Part shown: in pieces, positions 59,290-64,000 of the stretch | Numbering within the stretch: the first letter of the stretch is position 1 | Layout of the letters: the number at the start of each line of letters is the position of its first letter | NCBI GenBank assembly: GCA_018857735.1 | Contig: JABMCL010000359.1 | Coordinates: 1-64,000, forward strand | DNA: 64,000 nucleotides | Origin: Alviniconcha marisindica | Lineage: Eukaryota; Mollusca; Gastropoda; Provannidae | Direction of reading: 5' to 3' | The notes under the pieces: generated by a model | Databases searched by the model: none | Told to the model about the DNA's origin: nothing | Seen by the model: the letters and a program-made list of their open reading frames with translations, nothing else | Position numbers and translations under genes: made by a program

Positions 59290-59690
59290 GACCCTATCTC
59301 GACACATCGCCCCAATTCTCCGTGGACTTCAGACATGGCTGTCCAAAAAACCCAGAAAAACAAACAGACCTGACCACAAACACCTTTCCTTTCTTTGGCA
59401 TACTCCTGTGTGAAGAAGGGCACAGCCCACGAGTACGTCCAGGAATTGATACCTCGCCGTCACCCTGCCCTTTCACCTCTGATCCGCTGTCCATACCAAA
59501 GGGGGGTGCGGGGGAGTGTATATAGTGCCGACTCCAATGTCCCAGGTGTTGCCCCCCGCAGTGGGGTACTGCGGGCATAGAAATTAAGGTCCCGTCTGTT
59601 GAGAACCCAGAGCTAACAAATGTTCTCCCTTTAAAGCCTAGACTGGAGCAGGTGAGAATATAGCCACCCATGCTTCATCCATTGCCAGGA
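59290..59690. other. Unassigned GC-rich segment with a short palindrome
   Basis: A 125-residue minus-strand open frame covers it, but I recognise nothing in the translation. CCCCGCAGTGGGGTACTGCG at about 59553 contains a repeated CGCAGT/TACTGCG palindrome. It may be transposon-derived; unproven. Confidence 0.25.
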
Positions 59691-59962
59691 CTTTTTTTTT
59701 CTTTTCTTTTTTTGGGTCCTAATTTCCACCTTCACAGTCCAGTCCACTCACCTTCATATTTTTGTTTCGTTTCCTTCTCCAAATCCCCTGTCTACTTTTT
59801 AACTCTATTTGGGTCGGCGGAATAAAATAGGTCACCCTGCTCATTGGCACAAACGATTTGGGCAAACATCCCGTGGTTAGAGCCTACTGAATATAAATAG
59901 GTACCAAAACATGTGTTACTGTGCACTGATGAATAGATAGATGATTGGTTTCTGACGTTGTA

Positions 59963-59967
<5 letters not shown>

Positions 59968-60040
<73 letters not shown>

Positions 60041-60129
60041 TACACACACACACACACTCTCTCTCTCTCTCTCGCTGTCGCGCGCGCACACACACTGCAC
60101 ACACACACACATTGCACACACACACATAA

Positions 60130-60191
<62 letters not shown>
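59968..60191 (+). repeat. (CT)n and (CA)n compound microsatellite
   Basis: About 33 CT units, short CA/CT interruptions, then about 27 CA units ending CCGGTAC. Confidence 0.95.
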
Positions 60192-60193
<2 letters not shown>

Positions 60194-60702
60194 GGTACTT
60201 AAATCATGTACCGCCGTGTGTCAATTAATTTTTGAGACTTATCTCCTAGCACTCAGCAGGGGCCGGGAGAGACATACAGAGTGTTGCTCTGCTTTCACGT
60301 TCAGCGCCAGATAAAACACCCAGTTTGGCTCGACAAACAACAAACAACGGTACCTCTCTCTCTCTCTCTCGCCACTTCCCCTCTCCGGCTCGAGCCCGGA
60401 AGTAGACTTCGACGCAAACCCCCCGTCGACTAGAACTGTACCCACGACGTTGGACAAGCAAGCATTCAGTCGATCGTTTTGCCCTTACCTTCACGTAGTA
60501 ATGTCCCCCAGACGTGACCAGCAACCCAATGCCATTGCAGCGTGTCTGGCAGCTAGTACACAACCGTTTGCCTCTTGCGGTCGGCGTGTGCTGCATGTGG
60601 TATAGTTGGGAGCGGTTGGGCGTTCAGTACATATATCGGTCTTCCCGCGGGTGGGGTTTTGCTCCAGCGTTGGGCGATTGTAGGGTAAATAGGAGAGGGC
60701 AA

Positions 60703-60945
60703 GGTCGGGTGTTGTGGAAGGCCATGGGGGGGCTTAGTGGGTAAAACCAGCCACGGGAAGGGAGCTCGGTAGGTCATCGCCGGTCTGTCAGGGCCCAGTT
60801 GATCGCCGGTAGGGCCCAGCGGGACAGGGTCGGGGTGTTGTGGAAGTGGGCAGGGAGAGGAAGCCGTGAGGGGCTAAGTGGGTAAAACCAACCGCAGGAA
60901 GGGAGCTCGCTATGTCATTATTTTGGTCTGTCAGCGCCAGAGCGA
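60703..60945 (+). repeat. Imperfect tandem duplication of about 100-120 bp
   Basis: GGGTGTTGTGGAAG, TAGTGGGTAAAACCA and GGAAGGGAGCTCG occur twice (60703-60800 and 60829-60945). Confidence 0.7.
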
Positions 60946-60955
60946 TGGCCAGTAA

Positions 60956-61598
60956 AGCCCGTTCTTAACTGGGCGAATGTTTGTTCGCCGAACATACTTC
61001 GGACAGTTCGACGAACTATTATTCGTTACTTAATCGAGCTTTTAGTTCGCCGAACATGGTTCGGACAGTTTGACGAACTTTACTTCGTTCTCAACTGGCT
61101 TGTAATGAGATGCAAGCTTCGGCCCGAACTTGCGGCAGACGCGCAGCAGACAGCATGATCGAAAATGTAGGCTAAAGTCAAGTCAAGTCAAGTCAATATA
61201 CTTTAATCATCCCTCACAGGGTAATTCAACTAACTACTATCTCATTCGGGTCCCCGAAACAAGGCTGCGCCTCCCACAAGTCAACAAATAAACAAATTCC
61301 CTCCGAAGCGAGTGAAGAACCTAGCGACACCGTCATCCATTTTTATTTTTATTTCTTCTTCATCCACAGGAGAGCACTGCTCTCAGCCAATCACAGTCAA
61401 TGTTCGTCGAATAGGGCGAATGTTCCGAGAACATGTTGAGCGAAGCTTTTTGGACCCCGAATATAGCTTCGTCGCAGTTCGACGAATACTTCCAACTCGG
61501 TTCGCGAAGAAAAGTTCGCCGAATTAAGAACCAACTAGGTTCGCCGAATACTTCCATCTAGGTTCGCGAACAAACGAACGCCCAATTAAGAACGGGCT
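60956..61598. mobile_element. Harbinger-type MITE, 643 bp, TAA duplication, palindrome-rich
   Basis: The left end AGCCCGTTCTTAACTGGGCG and the inverted right end AGCCCGTTCTTAATTGGGCG form long termini that go on to TTTGTTCGC. Both are flanked by TAA, the three-base duplication usual for PIF/Harbinger. The interior holds about ten GTTCGNCGAA(C/T) palindromes. A LINE tail at about 61175-61215 is inserted within it. No transposase ORF is present. Confidence 0.85.
61175..61215 (-). mobile_element. LINE 3'-tail fragment nested in the MITE
   Basis: The minus strand reads GAGGGATGATTAAAGTATAT followed by (TGACT)n, matching the tails at 3048 and 52400. Confidence 0.5.
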
Positions 61599-61737
61599 TA
61601 AGGTTGAGCGGGATGAAGGGCCACCCTGGTTTGTCAGCTGGTGAGACTTGTTTAAAACGCCGAGTTGTTTCCGAAAAGGTACTGGCGGGGACCGAGATCC
61701 AACGAAGCTGGGGGAAGGGGGGGGGGGGGGGGGGGGA

Positions 61738-61957
61738 ATTTGTGACCTAACGCTACACTGTCACCCCCAGAACGAGTTTGCATTGAGACGGGACATTTAG
61801 CCATTTGAATGTTTCATCAGTTGTGAAGGGGAAAAAGGCACAAGACAGCGACCATAAACCACAGCTTTGGAAGAGAAAGGAGATCCGAAGCGGACTCGAA
61901 CCGGCGTTCGTGTGCTTACCAGCGTAGCGCTTTACCGCTAGGTCACACAGGCTCTCA
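61738..61957 (-). mobile_element. tRNA-derived SINE S1, diverged minus-strand copy
   Basis: The minus strand from 61957 reads GAGAGCCTGTGTGACCTAGC (box A region) and GGTTCGAGTCC (box B), then CGCTTCGGATCTCC. The body (TGTGGTTTATGGTCGCTGTC, GGGGGTGACAGTGTAGCG) parallels the plus copies with clear divergence. Its 3' end runs into the C-run opposite the poly-G at 61715. Confidence 0.75.
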
Positions 61958-62570
61958 TGGCCACTATTATGGGTGACTAGATCTTTTAAAGGCCGAGTTT
62001 TCGTGTCAACGGTAGCATATGGACGGGGTTTACCTTGATCGCCCGATCCAGCCTTTCTTGTGTAGACTTCTTCTCTAGTGATTTTATAGCAAAGACTGGC
62101 TGTTAGATAGGTCCAAATGGACCTAAAGCTACTATCCTTGAGTGTTAAAGTTTTCGAGTTCGAGTTCTTTTTCGTTATTTCATTCTTTTAAGCAGTAAGC
62201 GGCGTTGAAAGCTAGGGTATTATGTGAAGGCGTCTCATTTCACGTGAATATATATTCATCCTCCATATGATACAGTCAAAGCTCCGATTAAACTTCCAGC
62301 TTGAGGTAAGCCATGACCGTCGTAATGCAAAATAGCACGACGATGCCAGCGTAGCCGCGTTAAATATGCACCATCCTTTATTCACCCTGAGCTGATTATG
62401 CGATTGACGGGACGTTAAAATCCACGAACTTAATTCTAATTAAGCATCCTTAATGAGCTAGGTTACGGCGGGTCAGGAGGTCGAAATCAAGGCTGGGATG
62501 TGTAAACCTCTCAACACCCATTTCGGTGTACCTCACTAAAAAAAAAAAATCCTTGCGAAATGGTCCATAG

Positions 62571-62573
<3 letters not shown>

Positions 62574-62644
<71 letters not shown>
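62574..62644 (+). repeat. (CT)n microsatellite
   Basis: About 35 CT units following GGTCCATAGCTTT. Confidence 0.95.
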
Positions 62645-62648
<4 letters not shown>

Positions 62649-62909
62649 TCCGACCTTTAGGAATTTCGGTCGCCGGTATCCCCTTCTTGAGAGCTGCTTG
62701 ACTTCCTGTCACAGTTCTTCTAACCCGCTTTTGGTGGAATCATTGATTTGGGGGGATATTATTAGAATGCACAAACAAAGGGAGATAACAGCGCTCGACT
62801 GTCCTCGCCTGGATGACGAGGGACGTAACGGCGGAGACCGGTGACTCACCTACAGCTGCGACAACAAACTCCTAGCATTGGTTTACGACGTCAGTCGTCA
62901 CCTCGCTGT

Positions 62910-63232
62910 GAGCCGGCTTGGCCTCGCGGTAAGGCGTTAGGCTGGTAAGCAGAAGGACCTCGGTTCGATACCGCATCGGCTCGCCTTTCTCTTCAAAAGA
63001 GTTGTGGTTTGTGGACACTGTCTTTTGACTTTGTCCATCACAATTAATGAAACATTAAAACGGCTCTCATCGCTGCCCATCTTAAGGCAGGAGTCATTCT
63101 GGTGGTGATAGTGTAGTGGTAAGTATATAATCGTTTTCTCCTGCCTCCATATCCCCTTCCCCCCTTTCTCTCCGTCCCTAATAAAGCCGTATGGTTTCTG
63201 TGGACGTTAAGCACCATGTTTACTTATTCCTT
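62910..63232 (+). mobile_element. tRNA-derived SINE S1, near-complete copy
   Basis: GAGCCGGCTTGGCCTCGCGG (box A) and GGTTCGATACC (box B) open it. The body TTGACTTTGTCCATCAC, GGTGGTGATAGTGTAG and the 3' part AATAAAGCCGTATGG, then ACGTTAAGCACCATG follow. The last part is the seed of the adjacent 93-bp array. Confidence 0.85.
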
Positions 63233-63760
63233 GGAGGATGCTGCCGGAAAGCGAGGCTTCGGGAGTGTGGTACGTAAAGCCTTATGGTTTCTGTGGACGT
63301 TAAGCACCATGTTTACTTATTCCTTGGAGGATGCTGCCGGAAAGCGAGACTTCGGGAGTGTGGTACGTAAAGCCTTATGGTTTCTGTGGACGTTAAGCAC
63401 CATGTTTACTTATTCCTTGGAGGAAGCTGCCGGAAAGCGAGGCTTCGGGAGTGTGGTACGTAAAGCCTTATGGTTTCTGTGGACGTTTAGCTCCATGTTT
63501 ACTTATTCCTTGGAGGAAGCTGCCGGAAAGCGAGGCTTCGGGAGTGTGGTACGTAAAGCCTTATGGTTTCTGTGGACGTTTAGCTCCATGTTTACTTATT
63601 CCTTGGAGGAAGCTGCCGGAAAGCGAGGCTTCGGGAGTGTGGTACGTAAAGCCTTATGGTTTCTGTGGACGTTTAGCTCCATGTTTACTTATTCCTTGGA
63701 GGAAGCTGCCGGAAAGCGAGACTTCGGGAGTGTGGTACGACACGTCTCAGCCGGCAAAGC
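63216..63760 (+). repeat. 93-bp satellite-like array, six copies, open reading frame throughout
   Basis: Unit ATGTTTACTTATTCCTTGG, AGGAAGCTGCCGGAAAGCG, AGGCTTCGGGAGTGTGG, TACGTAAAGCCTTATGG, TTTCTGTGGACGTT(A/T)AGC (93 bp = 31 codons). Copies are about 95% alike or better by eye. The frame is open for 184 codons because the unit is a multiple of three. Confidence 0.95.
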
Positions 63761-63784
63761 AACAAAATAGGTTGTTGTTGTTGT

Positions 63785-64000
63785 TGTTGATCGCTTTTAT
63801 ATAACGCTATTCTCCGCTCTCATGCAGACTCACTGCGCTCATGTCGCAAGTGATTCTGAATGCATGACTGGCTTTTTACAGCGCGTTTTTGAATAGTCAC
63901 CGAAGTGGTCTACTGACAGCGTTGTTTGGGTTGTTACATAGTTGGTACCACGTGAATCTGCTGCCGCCTCGGCCACGCAACCACGCACCCTGTCACATCA
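63785..64000 (+). repeat. Dispersed repeat family B, copy 3 (cut by window end)
   Basis: TTTTATATAACGCTATTCTC, TGCAGACTCACTGCGCTC and TTGGTACCACGTGAATCTG match copies 1 and 2. It starts after (GTT)n. Confidence 0.75.

Noticed and set aside
63216..63770. 184-codon plus-strand frame with repeated MFTYSLEEAAGKRGF
   Set aside because: It is the 93-bp array read in frame; the unit is a multiple of three and derives from a SINE tail.

Overview
This is nuclear DNA from an invertebrate animal, most likely a mollusc. A gastropod is my best guess, but the sequence does not prove it. Support comes from GT-AG introns of 0.4-5 kb, metazoan gene families, tRNA-headed SINEs, CR1/L2-type LINE tails, and long (CT)n, (CA)n and poly-G tracts. 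A short repeat ending in GGGCGTAAAACACCAACTTAC also recurs three times. There are no operons, CRISPR arrays or bacterial features.

Four protein-coding genes can be modelled. (1) A ZIP7-type (SLC39A7) zinc transporter, + strand, three exons, 985-7153. (2) TTC19, a mitochondrial complex III factor, - strand, four exons, 18786-13894, convergent with ZIP7. (3) A TDRD5-like LOTUS/Tudor protein of the piRNA/germ-granule pathway, + strand, at least 13 exons from 20443 to about 47390, head-to-head with TTC19 across about 1.65 kb. (4) A RING/B-box/coiled-coil/NHL (TRIM-NHL) E3 ubiquitin ligase, - strand, three coding exons, 55691-50288, convergent with TDRD5. Splice phases agree at nearly every junction. 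The exceptions are one unresolved step in TDRD5 (between 27321 and 32443) and a one-base frame change in the last TRIM exon. The four genes do not form an obvious pathway: zinc release from ER/Golgi, respiratory complex III upkeep, germline RNA silencing and ubiquitin/RNA regulation.

The rest is mobile and tandem-repeat DNA. DNA transposon remnants include a Tc1/mariner-type MITE at the dyad of a larger palindrome (2314-3356), two TTAA-flanked piggyBac-type elements (34873-35564; 40909-42058, the latter with a broken transposase start), a Harbinger-type MITE flanked by TAA and built from GTTCGNCGAAC palindromes (60956-61598), a 2.25-kb TIR element with an iterated GTTGAACRTTA motif (27670-29918) and a decayed Mutator-like transposase (26236-26660). 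LINE 3' ends lie at 22640-23010, 37285-37385 and 45090-45600. At least three tRNA-derived SINE families are present.

The most distinctive pattern is minisatellites abutting exons. Arrays sit beside splice sites in TDRD5 and TRIM, and two of them (38.2-40.5 kb and 55.7-56.4 kb) repeat the very splice-acceptor sequence of the neighbouring exon many times.
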